DNA of 64,000 nucleotides, taken from NCBI GenBank assembly GCA_034008185.1, contig CM067089.1:24958213-25022212 (forward strand), read 5' to 3'. Under the pieces are notes generated by a model. That model was not told where the DNA came from, did no database searches, and was given only the letters and a program-made list of their open reading frames with translations. The position numbers and the translations under genes are program-made. The DNA is from Gorsachius magnificus. Taxonomy: Eukaryota > Chordata > Aves > Pelecaniformes > Ardeidae. Below are positions 11,867-22,450 of the stretch, piece after piece. How positions within the stretch are numbered: the stretch's first letter is position 1; every line of letters starts with the position of its first letter.

Positions 11867-13191
11867 ATGCTGGGCTTTGTGGGAAACTTTATGAATATTT
11901 CAGTGGGATATTGAGCAGGGTATCAGTAATGAGAATGATTGACTGTGACCAACCTGTATTAGATTTGACGAATTAGGCAATGGAAGCATCTACATCCAGT
12001 TTTTAATCCCACGTGATGTTCTGTGACTGGTATAGAAAAATCTAAGAAATTGGCTGTTACTGATGTGTTTTGCACCCAATGAGCTGAGGAGTCTTGGGGA
12101 AAGTATGTTTGGTCTCATCTCTCTCAGTGATGATGTCTCTGGATATGAACTTGAAAGCTCATACTCATTTTGAGGGGATTTGAGATGGATGCAAACGGAA
12201 GAGTACTGAATTATGTACATTTTATTGTTTTCTGGGTAAAATATTTTTAACTGAAAGAATGAAAATGAAGTAATGTTATTCTTCTGTTGTCCAGACTACT
12301 GAACTCTTGTTTTATATCAGCATTGTTCAAGGATTAAACAGCAGAAGAGTGGGGAAATAACTCCTGAAAACTCGTTCAAAAAGGCTCATCGTGTATTGCA
12401 TCGCTGGCAGTCGCTGCTGTTCTTACAGCAAAGAGTTCTTGGGTATCAGAAGCAAGTTCATGTATGTGTGGTATAGAGAGCTTAAGTTGAATGCACTTCA
12501 TGTATTCTGTGGAAAAATAAATCTATTTGTTTGTAATTGAAAAAGGTGCTTGTACTGTGAGTGTGCTGAAGGGGATTTTGTGGAAGTAAAATTCCTTTTA
12601 CAAGGCCTCAGCATTAAAAGGTCAAGACAACCATATTTCATCTGCAAATATGCTTGTGAATAATCTGTTTATACCAGTTGTGCAAATGTATTTGTATATC
12701 ACAACAGTTCAGAAGCTGAAGCTTTGCAACATTTTATGTATTTTGCCTCCTGTGTGCTCCAAAACACATTTGTATGAACTTTTTCTTCAACTTTTGTTCT
12801 TGTGGAGCTAGAACATTCGTGGCCAGGTAAGTTTCTGAAGCAGTGGGAATGCAGGTCAGAATCTCTTGCACCCTCTCCACCGCTCCTCCCTGGGTGAAAA
12901 GCAAAGTGATGGTCTGTGCTCTTGCTGCGTTTGTTGCTGCTCAGGATGGTCTTGCACTCCTAGTGTTAAAGGCATCACGTTTTTGTAATTTCTATTTCAA
13001 TGTGTTCCACTGAACTAAATGCTTAATCCAAAGTGTTATTCTGCTGGTAATGTGGTGTCTTTCCAAGGGTTTGCAAGCATTAGTTTAAAGAAATCTGCCA
13101 TTCAGTGGAGAATTAAGCGATTCTTGTGCGTGTACCTGCATGTATGTTGTAAAGTATGTTGTAGTTGTCTTGGATGAAAACTGGAGGGGAA

Positions 13192-13203
13192 CCCCCCCCC
13201 CCC
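13192..13203 (+). repeat. C12 homopolymer
   Basis: An uninterrupted run of 12 C in intron 1, preceded by GGAGGGGAA. It is likely length-polymorphic and prone to sequencing error. Confidence 0.8.
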
Positions 13204-14760
13204 ATATTTAATTGAATAAATTCTGCAAAACACTTTGTTATGTCCAAACCATTAGGATGCTGACTACCCAAACCAGTTCCTTTCCCTTTTGTCCTTATAT
13301 TTGCTAAAGTCATGTGTAAGTCTGGTAGCAGAATTTATTGCAAAAGCAGGTACGGCTTAACAAGGGGAAGAAGTTGTTAAACTGAGCTTCAAGCTACCTG
13401 TTTTCTGCTCGTAAAAATTATTTCACTGTTGTCAGCTTTATCTGTTGAAGTTATTGAATGAAATAAATTAAATGGGATGCAATATAGTATTATCAGATTG
13501 CAATCATTTTTAGAGTGTAAGAGACTGGGATGACTTGCAAAAGTACCTACCGTCAGTCTGTTCAGCAGAGGAGTCTCTATTTTAACAGAAACTGAATACT
13601 ATCAAAACAAAGTTTGACTGACTTTTTTGTGTATTTGTCATCTAACATCTTTTAGACCAATGGGAAATGTTCTTGAAATTGAGTTTATGTTAAATATTTA
13701 GATAATAGCAATATCTTATAGATAGTGGCCTAACACAGTGTTGAAATCTACTTAACTAGCAAGTTGCCATTTAAGGGCAACTGAGATTTCTTCAGCACAA
13801 AATTTGAAATGTCAGTGTTCATACTGATATGTCGAACACTGGGAGGATGAGCTGATATAGATGCATAGAATTCATGACAATAGATTGGGCAGGCTTTGGT
13901 TTGATTTCTTCAAAGACTTCTGAGACAATAAAGCAGATAAAATAGAAAAAGTTTAGCTGTTTTATTGTTTGTGTTTTTCTGGAAATATTATCACTCACTT
14001 CATCCTAGCTAGAAAAAAAATATATCTCAGTAGACTGTATTTTTGCTACCACTAATTCTTCCTGTGTTTGTTAAAGGTGGGTTAGATGGGCTGGTATGAA
14101 AAAGAGGAAAGGCGTTCACAAGTATTTTGGGTATAAGGAGAAGTGTGATCTGAACACAGGTGTTGAAGCCAGAAATCTTTAAGACCTACATGACCCTCTG
14201 AAAAAAGCTGCATGCTTGGTTTTTCAGATCTTGGGCAGCCCTCTTGCTCTGTCCCTAGCATATCACTGGGAATAATAATCTCCTCAAGGAATGGTTATGA
14301 GAGTGGATTAACAGTACACTGCTTACGTGTTTCTGGACCAAACTTTCCAGAGGGATCTTTTAGTGTGTTGTGTACTGAGAGGCAATCTAGAAAGTCCTTT
14401 GAATGGCTCCTGATCTTTCAAAAGAATTTCTTCTGGAATGAATCAGAATGGTAATACAAAGTAATGTTAGATCAAACTATTAACAGTGGAATAGAAGAAA
14501 TGCAATGTATTTGATTAAACTATTTTTACCTGAAAGGAGACAATGCATTGTACATAAGACTATACATGTAATAACTATTAAGCTGATTTTATCAATAGGA
14601 AAATGAGATTGTGATAGATTCTATAGCAGTAAAACTGATGTAGCTTAAAGCTGTAACAATTACTATATCGTGTATTCTCATTGGATCAATGAGACAGAAT
14701 CTGGACGGAAAACTAAATAATCCACTTAGGAAACATTTCCTTTTTGCTTCCAATTCTCAG

Positions 14761-14861
14761 GTGTCCTACATTAGTCAAGACTGTGAAGAAATTCCAGAAT
14801 TCTTAGGAAGAAAATATGGACACGTGGCAAAAAGGCTAGATCTTAGCTTCAACTTGTTAAG
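14761..14861 (+). CDS. LRMDA: LRMDA exon 2 (start of leucine-rich-repeat domain)
   Basis: This 101-bp exon has a strong acceptor (pyrimidine-rich TTTCCTTTTTGCTTCCAATTCTCAG ending at 14760) and donor (AAG followed by GTATGT, 14862-14867). It encodes 33 residues plus two bases of the next codon. It begins [20 protein letters not shown] and ends [11 protein letters not shown](R). The last part is a canonical leucine-rich-repeat strand (LxLSxNxL; about residues 36-43 of the joined protein), with an N-terminal cap before it. Both sequence and phase match LRMDA as I remember it in mammals (QVSYIGQDC-type start, [12 protein letters not shown] end). In-frame ATGs exist upstream in the intron (14689), but the acceptor, the exon 1 junction and the family match argue for splicing rather than initiation there. 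An alternative first exon, as reported for some human transcripts, cannot be excluded. Confidence 0.87.
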
Positions 14862-14867
14862 GTATGT

Positions 14868-16370
14868 GGCAATATGTAGATTTTCAAGTGCAATATGGGA
14901 CACCAACTCCAAAAATAGTAGAAACATACATGTATGTCAGGTACATTTAACTGTTGTCAAGTGGGCGACACTGTTTTATAGGCAATGTTTGTCTCCTTTT
15001 CTTGCACACTTGGAACACAAATAACCAGGTGAGGCTGGAAATTTCTCGTGTTAACATAAATGATGCCTAGTGAGGAGTTTATGGTTTGTTCTCTGCTTAA
15101 AATGGAAAATAAGCATCGTTACCTGAAGAAGAAGAATGGGATCAAAAGTGAATTGCTCTTAACCAAAATACAAGTAAGTGTGTGTTTCCCTTCTTTTTAT
15201 TTGTAGATCTCTGGTTATTACCATAAATGGTTTGTAATACTCTTTTCCCAGGTGATGTGTTTTTGTTGTTTATTTTATTTTTGGGCAGCTGTGTAGTTAA
15301 GAGCTAAAACTAAGTGCAATTAGAATTTGTAAATAAATTTAATTATTTTAATATATGGATTGATTTAGAATTCTGTAGTATTCCCATTAGTTATTACAGT
15401 ATCCTTTTTCATTTAATCCTTGTGAGAGAGCCTGGCGAGGTTCAGCAGTGTATCTTTCAGGTTGGTAACTCTGTAGGTAAGCAGGGGAAAAGGAACGCAG
15501 TGTAGTTGGCTGTTTAAGAAAAAGCGTACTTTTTCAGTGGTAGGGTTGGACTCCTTTGAGTTTTTATTTTTATTGAGGGTAAGCTTAGAGTCTGCTTGAG
15601 AGGAGTAAGACACATAAAAGCGGTGTGCTGGTGCCTTGTTCTCCTAGGGGAACAACCACTGTTTTTAACTTATTAACACTCATGTTATCCTGAGCCACTG
15701 TCAACTCTGAAAGACTGATTCCTACATGCAAGAGGTAGCAGAGCAAAAGAGGCACTAGGCAATCTGTGGATTGTCATTGTCTTATGCTTCTGTACCTGTG
15801 GAAATTGTAATCAGAAGAGCGAATTTTGCTGAGGGAGGGAACTGAATTGGCATTTTTTCATTTTGTCGTGAAGATAATTCAAGTTTTGCATGTGCATTCA
15901 GATTTAACACGTAATAAACAAGACTGCTCCTTCTGTACACCTCCAGAAAAAAAAAAGTTTCTTTCATTTAATGCATGAATTGAAGAACAGTTCCACTGAG
16001 TTTTTTTTATTTCATAAAGTAAAATATTAATATTAAATCTAGATGTAAAATACCACTTTAAATCTTTAAGTCATTAGTTTGTGTTTTCATGGAGAGCTTA
16101 ACTGGTGGTGTATTTCTCAAATCTGTGTTTTCATCCCTTCTTTCCTCCCGTACGCAAAACACTATCACTTAGCCTATGTTTCAGAAGGGATATAATTTAG
16201 TTTTACTGGGGTTTGGGGAAAAGAAAGTGTGTTAAAATCTTTTGTGGGGAAATGTGAGAGAAAGTGCTAGGTTTTGGGGTAGCTGCAATCAACTTTTGAT
16301 GTAGGATAGCTTGTTTTTGGAAAGCTGTAAAAGTATTCTAAGGCCAGAAGTTGGATCTGGGGAAAGGGAA
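14868..16370 (+). other. LRMDA intron 2, first segment
   Basis: AT-rich unique sequence. Open frames of 60-66 codons (15314-15613, 15782-15967) are of the length expected by chance. I see no recognisable repeat, RNA gene or exon. Confidence 0.6.
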
Positions 16371-16456
16371 GAGGTGGGGGTGTTTTTGGGTTGTTTTGTG
16401 GTGGTTTTTTTTTTGTGTGGTGGTTTTTTTGTTGTTTTTGTTTTTTTCTTTTTTAG
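16371..16456 (+). repeat. G/T-only tract ending in an acceptor-like site
   Basis: The + strand is almost purely G and T for about 85 bp (GGTGGGGGTGTTTTTGGG, then T9 and T7 runs separated by GTGG), then ends in TTTTTTCTTTTTTAG. This is low-complexity sequence with extreme strand asymmetry. The terminal stretch resembles a strong 3' splice site, but the sequence after it (CTTAGGGAAGC) shows no coding support. Confidence 0.6.
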
Positions 16457-16624
16457 CTTAGGGAAGCTAATACTAAATGTGATGAGAGCAGTAATGTTTT
16501 CTTATTTGAGCTGTGATAGATATACTAGGCATATAGAAACTAAGAATGAAGTATTTATTATACAGTAGCTGTTCAGACTGGTCTGTGTTCACAGATGAAC
16601 ACTGTGGCAGCATATCCCAATCCA

Positions 16625-17475
16625 GTTAGTGGCCAGTCACAAACGGTGTTCCCCAGGGCTTGGTTCTGGGGCCAGACTTGTTTGTATGAGGTTCAACAAG
16701 GCCAAGCACTGGGTCCTGTACTTCGGTCACAACAACCCCAATGCAACGCTGTAGGCTTGGGGATGAGTGGCTGGAAAGCTGGCCAGAGGAAAAGGACCTG
16801 GGGCTGTTGGTCAACAGCCGGCTGAATGTGAGCCAGCAGTATGCCCAGGTGGCCAAGAGGACCCCAACAGCATCCTGGCTTGTATCAGGAATGGTGTAGC
16901 CAGCAGGGTAGGAAAGTGATCATGCCCCTGTCCTCAGCACTGGTGAGACCACACCTCAAATACTGTGTTCAGTTTTGAGCCCCTCACTACAAGACGGACA
17001 TTGAGGTGCTGGAAGATCTCCAGAGAAGGGCAATGAAGCTGGTGAAGGGTCTGGAGCACAAGTCTGATGAGAAGTGGCTGAGGGAACTGGGGTTGTTTAG
17101 CCTGGAGAAGAGGAGGCTGAGGGGAGACCTTATTGACCTCTACAGCTGCCTGAAAGGAGGGCGTAGCATGGTGGGTGTTGGTTTCTTCTCCCAGGTAACA
17201 AGCAATCGGACAAGAGGAAATGGCCTGAAGTTGTGCCAGGGGAAGTTTAGATTGAATATTAGGAAAAATTTCTTCACTGAAAGGGTTGTCAAGCATTGGA
17301 ATGGGCTGCCCAGGGAAGTGGTGGAGTCACCATCCCTGGAGGTGTTAAAAAACCATGTAGATGTGGCACTTCAGGACATGGTTTAGTAGGCATGGTGGTG
17401 TTGGGTTGGACTTGGATGGTTGTACTTGATGCTCTTGGAGGTCTTTTCCAACCATAATGATTCTATGATTCTGTA
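16625..17475 (+). mobile_element. CR1 LINE, 5'-truncated with internal deletion
   Basis: The sequence begins in the reverse-transcriptase region (GTGTTCCCCAGGGCTTGG, encoding the V-P-Q-G motif) and ends in the CR1 3' tail (CCAACCATAATGATTCTATG). After the PQG box it jumps straight to the segment encoding MRFNKAK, so the catalytic FADD box has been deleted. The last 126 codons of ORF2 (17006-17386) remain open and carry the family signature [14 protein letters not shown]...[19 protein letters not shown]. It is an older copy, clearly diverged from the pair at 26966 and 62646, and cannot retrotranspose. The 5' boundary is approximate. Confidence 0.88.
17006..17386 (+). pseudogene. CR1 ORF2 C-terminal remnant
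   Basis: A 126-codon open stretch in the CR1 copy encodes the C-terminal end of ORF2, downstream of the reverse transcriptase. It is recognised by [23 protein letters not shown] and [11 protein letters not shown]. There is no promoter, catalytic domain or intact start, so it is a relic and not a host gene. Confidence 0.85.
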
Positions 17476-19771
17476 TTATAGAGGGGGTCAGATAAGTTAT
17501 AGAATAAATGTCATAGCCTCAAATGAATGTAAATATAGAAGAGACGTCTTGAACAGCTGTGGAAGCAAGTGTAAACAGTAAGATCATCGTAGTCTTCTTT
17601 AAACAAATTTTATTGCTTGAAAAATCTGACCATGCTGTAGTATACTGATACATTTTATGATTTTTATCAGTGAATGCTTAGTTTGAAAAGTTTAGATTAG
17701 TATATTGTTTTCAGTGGGGAAGAAACGCTAAACTTAATGTCTCTCTAAAAAGGAGTTTGATTTTCTAGAAAAACTTGCTATCTGCTGGTAAAGGCAAGAG
17801 TTGAGTGAAGACGACCAAGGTTGATCAAAATCTACAAGTAGATAAAGACAATATTGTGCTTTGCTGGCACAATAGTTATTTGCAGTAAAGATATTGGCCT
17901 TCATTATAATATGATTCATTATTAGATGAGAGTGTGTGTGTGTTCTTTGAAAGAAAGAAATATTTCAGTGGTCACTAATTTTTTTTAGCCTGTATTTAAG
18001 CCAGAAAAATGCTGAAATATTCAACAGCTACCTGTCCTCAGTGTTAGGCAGTGCAAAAGTATTTCCAGTGCAAAAGTATATTGTTCTGCATATAGAGTTT
18101 CTGTGCCCTGTCTTTTGTAAGTATTGCTACTGCCAAGTGTATTTTGGGAAGGAATCACCCTTCTGTAGCAGGCAATAAATTCTGTTATGTAAAAGTGTCA
18201 ATAGAATTTCTTACAGTCTAACAATTGCATTAAGAATTTAAGGAATTGAACACATAGGGAAGATTTTTTTTAATTTTGTGGGCAGCAGTATTTGCAGTCA
18301 TGTTATTTGATATTGCTATCATGGGTGTAGTTGCATGGAGAGAAAGATAGATACCTCTCTGTCATAGTAATGTGTTCAGCTTTGCGGTCAGTTGGCAGCA
18401 AACTCTTCTTGGAAGACAGCGCTGTCCTTTCTGAACCAGAAGTTGTGTGCAGTCATAGACTTGCAGTCTTTGCTGTGCGCACACGCACAGGTTTAGCCAC
18501 ATAAGAGACTCTTATCAGAAAGATGTATTTGTACTGTGTGCTACAGATGTCACAAAACTTTCTTATGCAACTGATATGATGTAATACTTGATTGAACAGT
18601 TGCTTTAGTGAATTGTACTGATTTTGATATAACTATAATGTAGATAACTTTGTTGCAAAAGTCAGGGTAGAGCCAGGTAAGTTATTTTGCCATTTAAAGC
18701 TTTCCTCTATAAATGTGTGTTTTCAGAGGCTTGTCCAGGTTTGCTGGGAAAAGGGTGAGAAGACTGGCTGATGCTTTTAGGAAAATGGGAAATAAGTCAA
18801 ACGTGCTATGTTTTGTGACTTACACACAAAAGACTTTTGCCAGGCTTGTCCCCTAATAACGTATTTGAAGAGATGCTGTTGTGTTTTTCTGGGAAATGTA
18901 ACTTATTCTGCACGAACCAAGGAGTTTCTTGTTGTTAAAGGACTTCTGTTTGTCATCTTTTTTTTCTGCGAAGAAGTCTAATTATGTGGATTCAATGTTC
19001 TTATGCATGGTGGTTTCGTTACATTTCTCAGATTTTTTTTTTCTTTTTGGGTGTGATGTACACAGGACCAGAGAACTAAATTGGAGGAGGGGAGCATTGT
19101 CATTAGTTCTTCTCTATTGGCAATTTAATACAGAGGAAAAAATGTATGTTTTGCACCAATATTTTTCTGATTGCAAAGTTCTTCCCAGGCTAGAGCTTCT
19201 TCCTCTTTATTAAATAAAAATTAGGGTCTGCTTAATTGTCTTTGCATCAGATGTGGTAAATCTAATAACAAGACTTGGTTAATCATAAAAAGTTGCTCTC
19301 CGAAAGAATAGTCTGTCTTGTTTGCCTTTTTCCAAAAACTAGTCTCTCCTTGATTACCCTCAGTGATTCATGGATCCAGCGCTCTTTCTTCTGGCAGCCA
19401 AAGTGAAGTGACTGTTACCAGTCACAATGGTTATGCATCTTCCCTTTCCCCTGGGAAGGAAAGAGAGGTGAATGGCAAAAGGGAACTTTTTATGGGAATG
19501 TTGGGGGAAAAAAAGAGGAGTAACAGCAATTTGTTGTGTATGAGGCAAAGGGAAAAACTGGTGTGTACTTAAAAGCATGCCAGTTGTAATCAGCAGGGTA
19601 TGGTGCCACTGGATTGCTACTTGTTTACACCTGGTGGATAGAAATCCTTTAATCCCAGACCACTATAGTCCACTTGTGAATTATTTCTTCTCATGCCGTT
19701 TTCCTTACAGATTTTATTTAAATAGTTTCTAATGTCTTTTGTTTCCTTTTGGGACTAATGGGGGGTTGTGA
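17476..19771 (+). other. LRMDA intron 2, segment between CR1 copies
   Basis: AT-rich unique sequence. It holds a 14-bp direct repeat (CAGTGCAAAAGTAT at 18049-18062 and 18066-18079) and a short GT run (17931-17942). Open frames such as 18929-19213 and the overlapping opposite-strand pair near 19360-19578 have no family or splice support. I see no gene. Confidence 0.6.
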
Positions 19772-20060
19772 AGAAGACTGAGCCAAACTCTTGTGACATG
19801 TACAGCAAAAGGACGAGAGTCGTCACAGGTTGCAGCAAGGGAATTTCCAACTGTAAGGAAAGGCTTCATGATGAGGAAGATTGAATGGAAGAGGTGCCCA
19901 GAGAGGCTGTGGAATCTCCATCCTGGGTGATGTTCAAAATGCAACTGGACAAAGCCCCAGGCAACCTAATCTAACTTTGAAGTCGCCCCACTCTGAGCAG
20001 GAGATTGGACTGGATGACCTTTAGATGACCCTTCCAACCTAAATTATACTATGATTCTGC
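19772..20060 (+). mobile_element. CR1 LINE 3'-end fragment
   Basis: This diverged fragment contains the CR1 3' portion: GAGCCAAACTCTTGTGACA, then GAAGAGGTGCCCAGAGAGGC, then GAGCAGGAGATTGGACTGGA, ending CCTTCCAACCTAAATTATAC plus TATGATTCTGC. Its 3' end differs in detail from the other copies, so it is a separate CR1 subfamily. It has no coding capacity. Confidence 0.85.
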
Positions 20061-21399
20061 AGCTTTCTTGGTGTGGTCGTCATCAAATGGCCTAAGTTGT
20101 AGCAGTTCTTTTGATCTGATATTGATAGTGATTTTCAGCTATTGTAGAAATGAACTATTTACGCAGTGTGTGTGCAGTAAGGCATGTTTCAGGAGCAGAG
20201 ATGTTTTACCTTGGAAATCTGCTTCTGAATCTCTTATGGCAACTGTATTTGATAGCCTTCCCTGGTAATACAGTACTGTAAAGGCCACTGTTCTGTTTTG
20301 TAATATGTGGAAAGCGTTCCCTAGTTCCCATTTAATGAAAACATAGAGTATAGGAAGGAAGGGCACTGACGTGCCAGTGTTAGTGTTACTGGGAGGCTTT
20401 GCTGAAAAGGATTTCAAGGGAGAATTAAAAGCTATTGTTGATTCTTGGAAGTTAAAGATTTCATTAAAAAAAAAGTTAAATAATCACAGGTGAAGGGAAG
20501 AAAGGAATAAATAAGTAGGAAGGATGTAATATAAGAAGGGAGTAGAGATTTGGATGAAATACAAAGATTTTTTTTTTTTTTTTTAGCTGCATCTTGCTGT
20601 CTTTTGGAGAGAAAAAATCAACCCTATTCAAAGGTTCTTTTATTTGTCTTAGGTAACTTTCTTTGTGCCAGACTTCTCCTTTCACATTAAAGGCTAAATG
20701 CACTCCAGTGCTTGAGTAACAGATGTCAGTGTTTTTGTAGGAATAGGTGCCATGTTTTCATAAATAACATGTACAGTTCTGTTCACAGAGAAGTCTGTCT
20801 TCCAGTTTTGTCCTCAGTAGTTTTGAACATGTGAGTTTGTTTTCCTTTTTCTTACAGAGATTTCTGGATCTAAGCTATGAGGCAAAAGGGAGAGTGAGTC
20901 TTTAATCTTGGCCAAGGAGGGAGGATTAATCCAATAATTGTGCTCATGGAGATACAGATATCTCTTCCCTCTCTCTAGGGTGCAGATTATTTCTGCTAGA
21001 AGCATGAATAATTTGCACAGTGTGTGCTTGTGCATATTTTCCACTGTCCGATTAAGGAGGTGTATGTATGAAAACATCCCCTTGAACTTTAATCTTAGTC
21101 TGGAATGTTCCTCCATGACTTTTGTGAGGCTGAGGCTTTGTAATATCCTCTCTGTGGACTAGAGATTGTTTGTTTCTCTCTTCTGCCTACTGTTTTCTTG
21201 CCTGGGGGAATATGCAAGTGGCAGCTTGAAACTGGGCTTCAGTTTTACAGGGCATGTTCCTCTTTGTGAGTTGGGTATGTGAGGGAGAGGCGCTTTATTT
21301 TTTTTCTTGCCACCTTCCTAATCTGTGCAGCAATAAGACACGCAGAACAGGAAAGATGAACAACAAAAGAGAGATGGAAATAAAAGCCAGAATTCAAAA
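20061..21399 (+). other. LRMDA intron 2, unique segment
   Basis: AT-rich sequence with an 18-base T run near 20567-20584. Open frames are short and overlap on both strands (for example 20139-20417 and 20814-21162), which suggests chance. I see no gene or repeat family. Confidence 0.55.
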
Positions 21400-22450
21400 C
21401 AAAGCATGACATATTTTTAAAAAGCCTTTAGAATGATCTTTATAGCATTTTAAAATGTTGAAGAAAATGCACTATTGTTAAAACTTTTTGATGGTTTTAT
21501 TTATAAGGTAGAAAAATATTTTCACCATAATTGGGTAACTCTTAATCGTAGCAATTGCATATTTATCAGTGTGAGGGGCTGTTATTAATGTAGCTGTCAT
21601 GCACAAACACATTTCTGCATTAAATCCATTTAGTATGTGCATTATTTGGTCTAGAATGTCACCAGGACATCAAAGCCCCCTTAGGCATAAGAGCACAGTG
21701 CCCTGCTGTGGCTGCAGAAAGGGCTTGATCAATAAATGTAACATGTTAATGCAGAGCAAATAGAATAAAAGATTTCTTTGACAAGACATGAAAAATCACC
21801 TTGTGGCAGCTGGCATGGTGATGCCATTTCAGCGGAGACACTAGCAAAGTTGATCTGACAAGTAAAGAGGAGAGATGATGGTTATAAGGTGCTTTTGTTT
21901 CAAACTTCTTTCTTGACCTGTCAGGTTTTGAAGGAGCCTGAATGGCCCTTTTTTGTCATGTGAAAATTGTAGTCTTAGGCAGTTATGAAGCAGTTATCTC
22001 TTCTCAAATTGTGAATGCTGCTGTTTAATTGATTCACTTAGCATTTGAAACTGTCACGCATTAATAATTGCTAAATCCTGTAGATACTGCTCCAGTGTGT
22101 CATGCTTAAATGTGTAGTTATCAGAAAATTAATATCCTTAATGAACCGATGCTTTCAAACTAGCATTGCATGAAATCTCTTTTGCCCTTTCATTTGCTGA
22201 AGGTGTATCAGCCAGTTTGCAGAGAAAACCCTCCCGACAGTTGTGTGGTTTTATTTATTTATTTTTTTTTTGATGCCCGACAAATGCCAGCTTTGCTTTG
22301 GGTACATAGTGTGCTCAATGACAATAAATATAGTAATTATGCTGGAGTTAGTAATTAACATAATTATAGTCAATTACGACAAATACAGTGCAGAGCTAAA
22401 TAAATGAGGGTGAGAAATTAGCAAGCTAATTGATTTACCTTACTTGCTGC
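21400..22450 (+). promoter_or_regulatory. Candidate conserved non-coding enhancer block(s)
   Basis: This block is complex, AT-rich and free of low-complexity drift over most of its length, with many homeodomain-type cores (TAATTA, ATTA, TTAATTGATT; dense at 22320-22435) and a few GC-richer motifs such as TGGCAGCTGGCATGGTGATG (21803-21822). This texture is typical of deeply conserved developmental enhancers, which are frequent around ZNF503 and LRMDA. Conservation itself cannot be seen in one sequence. A T-rich interruption at 22250-22271 may separate two elements. Confidence 0.35.

Larger units (their letters stand above)
10265..14732 (+). other. LRMDA intron 1
   Basis: The intron runs from GTAAGT at 10259 to the AG at 14759-14760, about 4.5 kb. 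Its first 700 bp are still CpG island and include a G-quadruplex motif; the rest is AT-rich. It contains a small degenerate tandem repeat (11809-11866), a C12 tract (13192-13203) and a perfect donor-like CAGGTAAGT near 12822-12830 with no convincing partner exon. I saw no interspersed repeat and no other coding segment. Confidence 0.7.

Noticed and set aside
12807..12830. Perfect donor consensus CAGGTAAGT preceded by an AG, suggesting a 15-nt microexon in intron 1
   Set aside because: Such a donor occurs by chance about once per few tens of kb, and inserting the microexon is unnecessary because exon 1 already joins exon 2 in frame.
14689..15024. Open frame of 111 codons starting at an ATG in intron 1 and running through exon 2
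   Set aside because: Only the middle part (14761-14861) matches LRMDA, and it is bounded exactly by splice sites, so the rest is intron read-through.
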